Shown here in pieces: positions 36,005 through 47,876 of a DNA stretch of 64,000 bases. Origin of the DNA: Saxidomus purpurata. Taxonomy: Eukaryota; Mollusca; Bivalvia; Venerida; Veneridae. The first letter of the stretch is position 1. Each line of letters begins with the position of its first letter. The stretch covers positions 39,590,358 to 39,654,357 of the forward strand of contig JAFMSR010000001.1 of the NCBI GenBank assembly GCA_022818135.1. Direction: 5' to 3'. The position numbers were made by a program, and so were the translations under genes. Under the pieces are notes generated by a model. It was not told the DNA's origin. It made no database searches and saw nothing but the letters and a program-made list of their open reading frames with translations.

Positions 36005-36662
36005 ACCGATTGGCAACTAGCGATTAGTAACAAGCAAAAGGTAATAAGCAAGTAGCAAGTGGAAACAAGCAATTAACAATAAGCAAGTGGCAGTTAGCAA
36101 GTGACATGTCCCAACTAGCAATAAGCAAGTGGCAAGTAAGTATTAGCAAGTGGCATGTCCCAACTAGCAAACAGCAAATGGCAATTGGCATTTAGCAAGT
36201 GACAATTAGCAAGTGGCAATTTGCAATTAGCAAAACCGCAATAAGCAAGTGGCAATTAGCAAGTCCTAACCCGCAATTAGCAATAAGCAAGTGGCAATTA
36301 GCATGTGACAAGTAGCATGTAGCAAGTGGCAAGTGGCAATTAGCAATAAGCAAGTGGCAATTGACAACACCACTATAAGCAAGTGGCAATTAGCAAGACC
36401 CATGTTTCAACAAGCATTTAGCAATAAGCAAGTGGCAAGTGACAATTGGCAAAACCGCGATAAGCAAGTGGCAATTAGCAAGTAGCATGTTTCAACCAGC
36501 ATTGATCAATAAGCAAGTGGCAAGTAGCTATAGCAATAAACAAGTAGCAAGTGGCAATTAGCAATTACTAAGTGGCATGTTTCCACCAGCATTTATCAAT
36601 AAGTAAGTGGCAATTAGCAAGTAGCAATTAGCAAGTTTGGCATGTCCCAACCCGCATTCCAT
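36005..36662 (-). repeat. Right arm of the foldback-like element
   Basis: Same words in reverse complement ('gcaattagcaagtggcaa'). Frames read through it are repetitive (NCHLLIANCHLPLATC) and not genes. Confidence 0.9.
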
Positions 36663-36702
36663 ATTGTTATAACTTATTCACAGTTGTTGTTTACATTTCA
36701 AG

Positions 36703-39039
36703 GACTGTCTGTTAAACTTTGCAGCTGCTTCTACAGTTTTACACTAAGCTCCAACTTTGCGATCGGGTACAAGGGAAATTCAATGGTTATACGCTCGGTA
36801 CACAGTTTTGTCATATCAATGAAATTGCTTTTTCATTTTTTGTACAGTAATCTTTAATTAATAATAATATTAGATAATAAACATTGATATGTTCTTAGAC
36901 CGTACTGTACACTGTTTTCTAGCTAGCTTGCTGAGAACATGTACAAAACCATCTGTGCTTAACAAGACAGACTTCCCGGAACATATTCCAGGATTACCAT
37001 CTTTCTATGACCTGTAGGTACACTTGGGTATGATTTTAATGTGACATTGTCGTTGTTTCAGTGACAATCATCTATCAGTCTATGCTGGTATTACAAAATT
37101 GCCTTTCATTTATAAATCATCATTCATATGTTACAATGAAAAGGAACATGCTGAAATAGAATTAAATGATACTTGACGTATGCACCAGAATGGCGCGTTT
37201 TCTTTTAACGTCTCACAGTTAGAAGTGCTGAACGGTTTACAATGTACCCGTGAATGGAGAATATTAATTATATATCATCAAGGATATCATGAAAAATTGA
37301 CTGCCACTGCCGGGTCTCTGGTTTGCAGTCTTATTTACTTATGCGATCGCCTGCAGACTAATTCTGCAGTATACATGTGTTGAAGTTGTTAAACATGTGA
37401 TTAACTCATTACTACAACGGGAGAATAGATGTTCTCTTTGGCTATTTATTGTTATTTTGTAACATTGTAAATATTTCAGATATGTATCATTACTGCAGCA
37501 ATTTGAGGCTGTTTCCTTCGGTGACTCATTGTTTGCTTGTTACGTTCTGATTCCACTACAACAACAACAACACAGTGTATAATATAGAAAGGCAGTATGG
37601 ACAGAATATACTGGCATTCTAAGGACACTTGCACTTCCACTGAATGTAGTAGGCAGGATTTTCTCTTGTTACTGTTATTCTTGAAATGCATTGTCAGTGT
37701 CTGGTAAAACTTGGGGGAGAGAAAGTCGTCATAGAATGCTTTCCAGTAACATTTTCTAACAGGGAAGGAATGTATGGTGTGATGTCAGTTCTATTACAAC
37801 AGCCTCCAATGTCTAAGAATGTTCACTTTCGAAGGAAGTTTCCTTAACAATTTAGGTTCAATTGTGCTTTTAAATATTCATAACAACGATGAATTGAACA
37901 TTAGAACATTTAACTAATGCTGTGGACTTGTGTACCATTTAAAATGAGTTGTTTAAGGAAAGGTTGATTTGGCCTGTTTTATCTGGCAATTAAAAACCAA
38001 TTTTAGAACCAAAAAACACTGAATTGTTTAACTAGATGAGATCAATATGGAATTCATAGTCTTTGTATCTCGTGATTCAGTATATAAGTGCCTTGAAAGT
38101 TCACATTTATCTGCCTTATTCTGCTTTCTATTGTTGTTTTCTATTTTCTCAGTTATAGTTACCAGCAGAGTTGTATTTAAAACCTGAGGAGACCAATGTT
38201 GAGTTGATACGACTGTACTACCAGAGTCTGTATTCCGGTACCCTACGACCATGTTGGTGTTGTATCTTGTTGCTGTACATCATGTCAACAGATTCATGTA
38301 TACACAGGACAGATCACATACAAAACTGAAATGCTCAATGATGACACAAATTGTTAAGTCAAAGAATGAGGTAGTGTTTCTGTACTAAAACTTACTGCTA
38401 CATTTAATATAAAGATTGGAAATTGATACATACTGTAAAACAAAGTATAACAACTTGTTATTAAATACACTCGAATATTGGCAAAGTCTGTCCACATATA
38501 TTAAGGCTTATAATATATGCTCCCGTTTTGGTTTGATGAATATTTTCACCGACATCAGGCTTAGTAAGGGTGTAACTAAGATACAATGTTTTAGTCATCC
38601 CGCTGTTACTGCTGGTTACTTTTGGGACAGATTTGTACGGAGAAAAATAGTGCGGACAGATGCAAACATTTTATTTATCCATATCAACTTCTTTTAAATT
38701 AGTTGATTCATTTGAGAATGACTGAAAAGAAAGCTTAAAGGTGAATGGAGTCGCATCCTCGGAAGAGACGGTACTAATGTCTCATGACGTTAAGATAGGA
38801 ATTTAGGATTTGGCCATGGAGGCTGCATTAGACACGAGGTAAACATTAACACAGGTTAAACTGTAATAAAATGTTGCATATCAGGAAATGCAATTTTATG
38901 ATTTTATTATATTGCAGGAATTGAAGAAGCATATGATACAATGTAACAAGCGGACATCACAAAAGATTGTGGGATGGAACTTTACGAGACCTTACCAGCT
39001 ATAAGACAGACATTTATTGATTTGTTAAGAAAACTTTAG
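36703..39039 (+). pseudogene. RPAP1: RPAP1 3' end, copy B (broken)
   Basis: Exon-like pieces in RPAP1 order: a probable exon from 36703 (GLSVKLCSCFYSFTLSSNFA; 3' end unclear), 36923-37013 (SVLNKTDFPEHIPGLPSFYD), 37480-37648, 38153-38370 and 38918-39039. Splice acceptors and donors are mostly kept. Disablements: CAA to TAA stop at 37580-37582; TTG to TAG stop at 38156-38158; a deletion of about 7 bases in the CWCPVLY region; a one-base loss near 38944 that creates TAA. An extra CAA codon lies before the first stop. It is therefore an unprocessed duplicate pseudogene. The FPEHIPGLPSFYDL exon matches RPAP1 (LPGTLPGLSSFYDL in human, from memory) and extends the gene model upstream of what copy A shows. 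Confidence 0.85.
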
Positions 39040-40764
39040 TGCGTATATTACAGGTCTACAATCTGATAAAAATGAAAGAACAAATTGCTTCAGATGTGAC
39101 AAAGGCTATGCAAGACTGAAGAAGATCCAGCAATTATTCCACATAATGCTTGAACAAAAATTGGACATCTTTTGCATAATGTTTTGGAGTGTTCACATGA
39201 AAAAATTAGGTTCAGCTTCTATTGCAGTCACATGTATCTTCAAGTTATGTGACTGCTTTCAGAACTTGATTGTAAAGAAGGTCTTAGAATGTCTCCTTTT
39301 TGTTTCCCATTTTAAGAGCATATTAAGTTAACATCATGTACGCTTTTACTTTACATAAAATAACATATAGACTCTTCAAGCAAATTGATGCATGATGCAA
39401 ATAGTTGTGATACTTAGGATATATTTAAAGATGAAGACAGACACTTTTGCCAGTATATGTCTACTCGTGTACATTTGTATTGAGTAATATGCTCTTTACA
39501 AAAGGTGTTTAATAAAAATATTTTTATTACTGGTTTGTTATGTTTTTCTACTGACATTATTTTATAGCTTACGGGCTTTTCAGTAATCTACCATTCATCA
39601 TCACAAAAGTAAATAATGGGATGGGTTTAGCCAGCAGAAATCTTAGGCATCGGACAAATCAACATGCATACGATTAATTCATAGCATAAAAATGTGCACG
39701 CTAGAGCAATAACCAAACAAAACGCAACAATATAAACAAACAATAAAAATACAGCACTTTTATGGAACAAAAATGAATACATTTAGCTTGGATTTAATAC
39801 ACGTGAAATCATAATAAGGAATTTATTACTTTCGAGTCTAGCATGACATTGTCTTTGAAAAATAATCCGTGTAGCAACATTTAATTGTAACTACGGAATG
39901 CACACAGACACCGGTATCTCCTATGGCACACATTGTCCATGGAAAAGGTGATGTATTTTATTGTGAATTCATAGATTCTTTTCTTCTTAGTATATGAGTA
40001 TTCGAAGAGCTGCGTATCGTGTAAGAATATCATTTAATAATTTGCCTTATTGTTTCATTCATATTTTGAAAATGCCTTTTTGATACTGTATGACATGATA
40101 TGAACTTTCCATAATTGAAACTTAATGTACTACGAGCAACTTCCATTTATGTAATAATTCGGGCTAGTTTTGCAGAAGCCATATTTACAAAGATGTTTCT
40201 ACTTTCTTGAAATTGCTTTGCTAAATCTTTACTAAATGTGTTTGTTAAGTGATAAAATGATATAAACATAAGTACAAAATAACTTGGTTTCAAGTTTTTC
40301 AGTCATATTCCACAGATATCTATCTTCTACATGTATCTATCTTCCATTTAAACAAACTCGTACCGAGGACCTAGACTTGACGCAACTCAATTGACAAGAA
40401 TGTATATAAGATCTGAAATAAAAGAATAGAAGAATGTAGGAAGCTTTGTGAAAACATGTTGAAAACAAAGCAGGTTTATTTGGGGAGATATACGTTCAAT
40501 CTGAGTATCTGATTGACTGAACTCTGGGCAAGACATGGTGACAATATCAAGGGGTGACAATGGTTCTTGAGGGGAAAAGGAGTATTTGAAGTAATCAATT
40601 TTTGTTTGGATCTGCTATAAGATAAGTTTAGGAGATTAATCAAATATTTGAATTATAAACAAATTGTAAGGGAGAGTTAGCCAATGCGTTATTGAGCTAA
40701 ATAGTATCATATTTATATTTTACTTTTGCATGTTGTCTTACACTTAAGTATTACATAGAACCCA

Positions 40765-40890
40765 CCACCCTGGTTTAGGGGTTAAAGTGGATGACTTGTA
40801 ATTACTCATTGTCTCACTGATTTAGCGTCATAGGTTCGGACCCTGATATCGACTTGAGTAAGTTGGCAGTGTATCACAGTGGATGGATAT
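40765..40890 (+). mobile_element. Decayed tRNA-derived SINE (block B)
   Basis: Orthologue of the block A copy at 4368-4500: 'ggtttaggggttaaagtgg', 'ataggttcggaccc' and 'gtaagttggcagtgtatcac'. Confidence 0.5.
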
Positions 40891-40920
40891 ATAATTATAG
40901 TTCTTACTTGAAGCAGTTTT

Positions 40921-41898
40921 TGGCCTGGGGACTTTCCCTGGGGACTGAAAGTCCCCTAGGCCTAAGTTAGTATACCACATTTCAAACACTGCAAGAAATT
41001 TAACTGTGCTATGTGCGAATAACAACTGTAAACATGCGCTATGCGAAAGTAGTGCAAGACAGACCAGATCAATCTTCTGTTTGAATGTCGCATATGATAA
41101 GAACATATTACAAATAAAAACAGTACATAAAACTTCAAACGCAGGAAAGTATATAGCTTACGGGCTGCATCACACATTTTTTCTGTTTTAGAAACTAATG
41201 CGCTGTTAGCTGATTACGGAAGATAATCATATGCATATCACGGAAAAGTACGGATATTTACGGAAATTTACGGAAACGTACGGAGCTCGATATAAGAGTT
41301 TGTAGTTTGATTTTCAAATTTCCGATGTTATTTCATTGACAACTTTGTTATTTACGAACGATTACATATATATTTACCTAAAAATAAATGTCTCTTAAAA
41401 AAAAGATATAATTTACGTACATTCCCGAGAAGGAACTCACGTGATCAAAATCACCCGCCATTTATCGAGGACGCTGCATGTCAAGGCCCAGTGAACGGTT
41501 TCACCGATTACAACTACAAGGTAACCCAGAATCATTTTTGGTTTTCTCTGTTATACACATTGTACAGTACTGTATTTATATTTCATTGCTGGTATTGCTT
41601 TGTTTATTTCTGTTTCAAGGTCTTGTCCTTGGTACACAATAATTTTCGATCCACATCATCAGATCATATCGCTTGAAGTTGTACAAAGCGCAGATCGAAT
41701 TATTTTTATTGGCTTAAACATTTTATAATGTTGACTATGTGATTATTTTTCATTCTGTGTCATATATTGAATTTCGTCCTCTGCACATTTCGACCCGCGC
41801 TTTAGGTAAGGTTCAGCGCAAAACACGTAGGTCAAAAGTTGTTTTTCGGGGAGTTAACCTATAGCCCCCAGGCCTTCAGCGCTCACAGCGCTTTGATT
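40921..41898. mobile_element. Insertion of about 980 bp specific to block B
   Basis: Block A reads straight through ('gcagtttttagataaactgt' at 4524). Block B interrupts this between 'gcagttttt' and 'aaactgtctg'. The ends share 'ggcctgggg.ct' in inverted orientation (40922 and about 41864-41874), and each end has its own small hairpin ('ggggacttt..aaagtcccc'; 'cagcgctcacagcgc'). Contains an exon-like stretch before a GTAACC (PFIEDAACQGPVNGFTDYNY at 41458-41518) of unknown family. Confidence 0.6.
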
Positions 41899-42316
41899 AT
41901 ATAAACTGTCTGCCTGCAAATGACTGAAATGCTTTTTAAATAAGCTGTTAAACCCAAAGATATGTATTTCTTCATTATTTATGCAGGAAGACACAGTTCT
42001 TATTTACTTCTAGGTTTGTGTACATCTTCTTGAAATAGCCTCTTTTGTTGTATCTCTTGGCTTGCTGCTTAAGAACGTTATACCTGTAGGTTATTTTTGA
42101 TACTTTCTTTTATAATCAGTTTTCAAGTACATGGGTATCACTGTGATTCATCAAGTGACATTAACATTACTGACAACAATACAATACTCAGATGACTATT
42201 TTGTACACGACCTACTTTTCACAGTCATTTTCAATCCTGTATTCTTCAGGTATAAATTCTTAAAATCTAATCTTAATGTTAAATGCAAAGTTAAATGTTT
42301 CAAATCTTGCATTTTT

Positions 42317-43801
42317 GCTCGACTATTCGGAGAATATGGAGAATTATTACAGTCACTTGTGCGTCGGCGTCGGCGTTGCAGCTTTGGTTAAATCTTTGCC
42401 TGCTAATTACTATCATGCACATATCTCAGTAACCACTTATGATATTGACTTAAAACTTTGTTCATGTCTTTTGGGGTGTCATACAATCAAGACAGATAAC
42501 TCTTGGATAAATTTAGTACAAATTATAGCCCTTGTTTGACTTTGAAAAGTTGGTTAAAGTTTTGCCTGCTAGGTACTATCGTGCACATATTTCAGTAACC
42601 ACTTATGGTTTTCACTTGAAACTTCGTTAATGTCTCTAGGGGTGTCACACAGTCAAGTCAGATAACTCTTGTATAAATTTAGTGCAAATTATGGCCCTTG
42701 TTTGACTTTGAAAATTTGGTTGAAGTTTTGCCTGCTAGGTACTAAATTTGGTTAAAGTTTTGCCTGCTAGGTACTATCATGCCAATATCTCAGTAACCAC
42801 TTATGCTATTGACTTGAAACTTTATTAATATCTTTAGGAGTGTGAAATAAAAAAAATACTGATAACCTAGCATTTTCTTTTGTCATTAAAGATTTATTAT
42901 TATACATATATGTAACAAATTATCATATTTATGCATAGATCTGAGTGATGCAATTCTTATTCAGTTTTCCCGCAATTTGACGTGACTATAGTTCAAATGT
43001 ATACGACTTTACGTCACGTCCTCTTTATATTGTTATTCTGATGAAGGCTTTCGCAGAAATGTTTAATATGAAAGTGATGATATAAAAACGTTGTTATAAT
43101 GTGTTGTTGTTGCATTTTCCATTTTTATTTAGGAGTGTCACACAGTCAAGTGAGATTAATCTTATATAAATTTGATACAAATTTTGTTAAAGTTTTGTCT
43201 GCTAGGTACTATCATGCACATATCTCAGTAACCACTTATGATATTGACTTGAAACTTTGTAAGTGTCTTAAGGTGTGTCACACAGTCAAGTGAGATTACT
43301 CTTATATAAATTTGATACAAATTATGGCCCTCGTTTGACTTTGAAAAGTTGGTTAAATTTTTGCCTGCTAGGTACTATCATGCACATATCTCAGTAACCA
43401 CTTGATGATATTGACTTGAAACTTTGTTAATGTTTAAAGTGGTGTCACACAGTCAAGACAGATAACTCTTGTTTAAATTTAGTATAAATTATGGCCCTTG
43501 TTTGACTTTGAAAATTTTGTTAAAGTTTAGCATGCAAGGTACTTTCATGTACATATCTCAGTAACCATTTATGGTAGTTATATCAAACTTAGCAATGTTC
43601 AGGGGTACATTTTGTAACAAACAATTAATTTACCAAAAATTAAATATATTGTGATAGATTTTGATTATGTTTATGATTCAACTTTCTTAGTTCGTACTTA
43701 CAGTTAGCAGAATTTTGTTTTGCATTAAACTGATAATAGTTTTGTTTTATTAGCAAGCACCCACAATAGTCGAGCTTGCTGTCTTATGGACAGCTCTTGT
43801 T
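42317..43801 (+). mobile_element. HINE/pearl-like non-autonomous Helitron element
   Basis: Block A supplies the empty site ('gtatttttagactaac' at 4951). The 5' end GCTCGACTATT (42317-42327) is complementary to AATAGTCGAGC (43765-43775), which is followed by a terminal hairpin GCTGTCTTATGGACAGC (43778-43794) and 'tcttgt'. A GTCGGCGTCGGCG run lies near the 5' end. The core is six or seven 166-bp repeats (starts at 42409, 42575, 42773, 43208, 43374, 43541). Asymmetric terminal inverted repeats, a 3' hairpin beyond them, insertion at T-T and a tandem-repeat core are features of Helentron-derived HINEs and of bivalve 'pearl' elements. No Rep/helicase is present. Confidence 0.8.
42844..43127. mobile_element. 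Insert within a 166-bp repeat unit
   Basis: The repeat unit is interrupted after 'tttaggagtgt' (42833-42843), and resumes with the same 11 bases at 43128-43138, as expected for a target duplication. The insert is about 284 bp, begins with an A-rich stretch ('gaaataaaaaaaatac') and has no tRNA-like head or terminal inverted repeats. An 11-base duplication plus A-rich end suggests retroposition on the minus strand. Confidence 0.6.
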
Positions 43802-43868
43802 AGACTAACTCGCTAAGTAAACTGCTGGAGATTTATTTATAAACATACTATGGAATAGGTTTTTTGTC

Positions 43869-44261
43869 TTCTCTCTTCTTAATATATGCTTGTTATTCCA
43901 CATTCATGTCCGTTTCTTCTCACAAAGCATATTTTGGATTTGTAAATGACTTTACTTTATTACTGTATATTGGATTGATTAGGCTGAACAGTTCATCTCA
44001 GTGTGCAGTAACTAATGTGTACTTTTACCTCTTGTTGGTAATATTAAAAAGACCCAATCTGCAGGCACAGCTCTGTATGAAAATCTGTGCAAACTGTCGC
44101 TGAAAACAATATAAAATATATTCAACCATTTAAAGCCCCGTCCCCTATCGTACAGTTTGTAATCACCACAAATAGACATTTCAAGAACTCATGTGGATAG
44201 TTAAAACAGCTTTGTTATCATTTTTAGGCTGTCTTTTTGTAGTTTTGCAAATTGAACCCAT
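43869..44261. other. No gene seen
   Basis: Sequence without a match in block A, preceding the TTAA element. A 79-codon frame at 43864-44103 is not recognised. Confidence 0.35.
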
Positions 44262-45276
44262 TTAAGGTAGTTCCACACCTTACAGCTGAATATTTCAACC
44301 TCCTTCGAAAACGGTCATATTTTGCATATGCAGTCTACGATGTATGTACTTTAATGTGATGCTATTTGATAAGAACACGCTTACGCGACGTTGACGTCAT
44401 GACGTCGTCAAGCAGTCTACCCAATTTATGTGGGCGCTTATATACAAACGTTCGTACCTGTGGTATTTATGAACAGATTTTGAAGATTCAAGTTTCATTT
44501 TTTATGTTACAAGTATACACAAATTTTGGTTGCATGTTTATTACATAATGAGTGCATTTATAGTCAGTATGCCGACTATTGCGACAATTTTGACGTAAAT
44601 AACGTCGTATTTTGGAAGGTACTCTTGATATATTTTGCCGTTTTGCGAAGAATTTTGTCCGGTGACCGCACCTGAAATTTTGATATATTGCCACCACATA
44701 GTAGTTTATTCAAATTATCAAATAAAATCGATAGGTAATCGAAGTCAATTTTTTGCAAAAGGTTGTAGAAGAGAAAATATTATTATACTTTGTTATATAT
44801 GACGTACAATAAAGATGAGATACGATCAATGTTCACAGTGCAAAACAATCAAATTGTTGTCACAGTTTTACTTGTAAAAAGGCGCAAAAGTATTATGCAC
44901 GACGTTAAGTGAATTCACATACCGTTCCGGAAGTTAATTTATTTAAACATGATGGCTTTCCGAAAGAGAGGCCGTTCCGTATAATATTTAAAGAGTGAGT
45001 CCAAACCAGTGCCTGTTCAAAGTGAAGTCGATGCTTCCGGTGATTGTAAAAATAATCAATCTTCCTGGAGGAACGCGCGTCGAATAATAGAGCTTGGGTA
45101 TTTCGCGGATCAGAATATGCGAGAACTGTAATTCGTCGGTACATTTGGCAGACTAAAAATGGGCTAGCATCATTCTTTGATGTCAAGTGCCGGCAATACA
45201 GTTTCACTACAGAAGTCACATGCAGCATAAAGTAACCCAAGACGGTAGTTGTCGCTGCTTCGATATCAATACAAAG

Positions 45277-46022
45277 ATGGCAGCAGGTAAACACACATTT
45301 TTTCACATGCTTATTGAAAAGCATGTTTTCCAGATATATACTTTGAAATTTAGACTTCAGAATATCTTTTTAGAATTCACTGTTAAAAGGTAGCGCATTT
45401 TATCAATTTTCTTTCTTTTTATGCAAAGCGGTAAAAAGCGATTTCAAGCTATTCGTTCTTTCTCCATAACACATACATGTGAAACAAAAGTATTGCTAGT
45501 ATATGACATAACATGTACTACGACGACCACATCCTCAGGCATGCCTATGTCTTAAGTTTAAACTACATGTTATACAAATGAAGATAATATAATTTGGGTT
45601 GAAACTACCCGACTCCGTTTTACATATGTATAACCGTTATCATTTGTGCGCAGTAGATAAGTTCACTGAGCTGCGTGGTAACTTACTTATAATAACTAAA
45701 CCTCCCGCTGGTTAATTTTATCCCTGAGTTCGAGCCCCACTATTGCCATTTTGTCCATGGAAAATGCCGCAAATAGTGATATTAGACATCTCTGTAGCTT
45801 CGGTACTATTTGGACTATTATGAAAAGATATTTTCAGCCATGCTGAACGCTGGTGTTGGTGAAACCCAGATTTCAAACATTTTGACGGAGCTCAACATAT
45901 CTCAGCCTAGTGCAACAACAATAAAGAAGCGCGAACGTGAAATTGGATCTACTATTGAGAAAGTTGCTCAATAGTCTTGTTCTGATGTTCTAACAGAGGA
46001 AAAGGCTGTTTTTATGAATTAA
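45277..46022 (+). pseudogene. Mutator-like transposase fragment with a possible first exon
   Basis: The recognisable part is 45838-46022: AMLNAGVGETQISNILTELN, then ISQPSATTIKKREREIGSTI and EKVAQ, an in-frame TAG at 45972-45974, then SCSDVLTEEKAVFMN and TAA. The pattern 'LNAG(V/I)GET...LNI...(T)KKRERE(V/I)G..IE.VA' is, from memory, that of Mutator-like transposase-domain proteins common in invertebrates. It is preceded by a good acceptor (atattttcag). Upstream, AAGATGGCAGCAG|GTAAAC at 45272-45292 gives ATG GCA GCA G, whose phase joins exactly to CC ATG CTG of the next exon; this could be a true first exon or chance. An ETS-like CCGGAAGT lies near 44935. The in-frame stop and missing catalytic region mark it as dead. 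Confidence 0.55.
45655..45750 (+). mobile_element. Degraded tRNA-like SINE head
   Basis: 'gagctgcgtggtaacttac' followed by 'tgagttcgagcccc' resembles an A box and B box about 55 bases apart. The stems do not pair well. Confidence 0.35.
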
Positions 46023-46129
46023 GCATACTAATTCGCGTTGATGTCAATACTATAAAGGAAATGATCAAGGCATTGGCAGTCATTTATAAACTTTTACGCC
46101 CCGATAGGCGGTTACTTTTTTGTATTTTA

Positions 46130-46366
46130 GGACATATTAACGCCAGTGTCAACCGTATTCCGGTCATTTCTATAGACGGGCAGTTTTCTAACCCTCGTTC
46201 ATTGGAAGAACGAGAACTCGATCTCTATCCTCCGTAAGAAACTGCCAACTTTCACATATCAAAAGACATGGTATGAGCAGGACTCAAACCCACGACCCTC
46301 AATCTATGAGAGGTAACAGTGATTTAAAGTCGGCGGGTCTAACCACTTGATCACGGAGGAACAGGA
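46130..46366 (-). mobile_element. tRNA-derived SINE
   Basis: Reading the minus strand: head 'gttcctccgtgatcaagtgg', 'ttagacccgccgac', B box GGGTTTGAGTCC (46280-46291), then 'gtgaaagttggcagtttctt' and 'acggaggatagagatcgagt'. The long spacer between A and B boxes suggests a tRNA with a long variable arm (Ser/Leu type). The body is shared with 4368-4500 and 40765-40890. Confidence 0.75.
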
Positions 46367-46864
46367 GAAATGACTTAGAATATAATCTTATTGTTTCGTG
46401 TTGCCTCCACGTTTACATTATAATCAGCAGCGCTAGTTGATAAGTCTGACACCCGTAAAGGGTCTCCCCATGCATGTTAGTTAATGACATACATATTTTA
46501 AAACGGTGAATATCACATCATAGCCAATGCCTTACAAGTCCATAATTGTATATTATTTCATGCTAACTAATGAAATACTCCATGATGTATCAGTTGAATA
46601 AAAAGTGATGATTTAGATATCATATTAGTCACAGTGATAGTGATATAGGTCTGCCATAACTTCTTTTTTTGGTGATGAATATAAATGATTCAGGTTTTGT
46701 GATAATAGCGTCGCGCTCATGATATTAATATTAAATTGTATCACTTATCTAAAAGGAGTATTTAAATTAGTGTTTCTCAATACAACAGTTACACCTATTA
46801 GTCATTATAGAAATGCCATGAACTTCGTTTTGTATTTTTATATATTTCTGTTCAATATACTAAA

Positions 46865-46990
46865 CACTTGCAGACAGACAGAGCAAATAGGGGCAGTGTC
46901 TTGCCTAAGGAAAGAAACTTCGTATCACTGGTGGGGATCGAACCCGGGACCCTCTGATCCTGATTATACGATCAATATAATATCTGTGTC
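46865..46990 (-). mobile_element. tRNA-derived SINE fragment
   Basis: Minus strand shows B box GGGTTCGATCCC (46934-46945) followed by 'tttccttaggcaagacactg', a body word common in invertebrate tRNA-derived SINEs. The A-box part is weak. Confidence 0.6.
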
Positions 46991-47739
46991 TATTAACTAC
47001 ATGCATGCATAAAGTATTGGCATTGTCACTCATTTTGGGGATTTTAACATGATATTTGAACAAAAACGAAACGATGTATAGAATTTGGGGTTGCAAATAA
47101 ATCTTGCAGGATTTGCAAATCAACTAAAACAAGTCTCTAACACGAAGTCATGACTGTAGAAAAATGTAAATGAAGGATGTATGTACATGTGCAAGGTAAT
47201 TTATAAAAAAAATTATGGTAAAATAACGAGGTCGTAAACAAACTATCTCAACTAAGTCTTAAAGAATATTTATTAACCAATTCGTTCCTAGTGTCTACTA
47301 AAAACATATACAATATAGTTTCAAGCAGCTACGTTCCGAAGCAGACGACACTTTAGTTGTCGTCTGGTCAGAATTTAGTTCGTCAGTCTGTTGGATCACC
47401 ATTACGAATAATGCCTTTGTTTAGATAAACAGAAAGGCATAAATTGGAAATCAAAAGATCCCATTTTAAAAATACATGTACATGTATAAACGGATTAATT
47501 GCTGTCTGCGCAACACTCATGATCAGTAAACTTACTAACCGTAAAATATTATTTCTTTCAATTATCTATTTTTCAGGTAAATGAACAGCATAATGTGAGC
47601 CCAGGAAAGTATACGCTCGATATGTTTATAGGGTTGGGTGGAAAGCGTGAACGCCGGCGGACAAAACAAGAAACTGGACAATTCAAGAAACGACGCCTTC
47701 AGTTGAAGGAAAAAAACGGCAAGGCCAGGAATTTCGCGA

Positions 47740-47876
47740 AAACCTTGTGTTTAAGGCGTTGCCTCCGGAACGGGAAGTCCTGTGTTCGAATCGCATCCGG
47801 TGTGCCCTTGAGTAATGACACTTATGTCACACGTGCCTCAGCCCGTCCAGCTGCAAATGGGTACCTACGATGACAT
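47740..47876 (+). mobile_element. tRNA-derived SINE
   Basis: 'ttgtgtttaaggcgttgcct' and 'ctgtgttcgaatcgcatccg' (B box at 47782-47793), then 'gtgcccttgagtaatgacac', 'cctcagcccgtccagctgca' and 'aatgggtacct'. The latter is a typical SINE body ending. Confidence 0.7.

Larger units (their letters stand above)
33472..36662. mobile_element. Foldback-like element with satellite-built inverted arms
   Basis: The ends are inverted repeats beginning TATGGAATGCGGGTTGGGAC and continuing ATGCC. Arms of about 590 bp (33472-34060) and 650 bp (36005-36662) are reverse complements in composition: irregular strings of the words CACTTGC, TAATTGC, TTATTGC and GGGACATGCC. It is bordered by ATTGTTAT at 33464-33471 and 36663-36670. 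The paralogous site in block C (60087-60094) has a single ATTGTTAT with no element, so insertion made an 8-bp (or 7-bp) duplication. The unique centre is 1.9 kb and has no recognisable transposase. Confidence 0.85.

Noticed and set aside
33480..36655. CRISPR-like array of short repeats
   Set aside because: Words are contiguous and shuffled, with no unique spacers of fixed length, and the context is an animal genome.
37480..39039. RPAP1 copy B as a working gene
   Set aside because: Two nonsense codons and at least two frameshifting deletions in three exons.
44905..45324. Minus-strand frame of 139 codons
   Set aside because: No recognisable domain; the opposite strand carries a plausible start-of-gene signal; composition is unremarkable.
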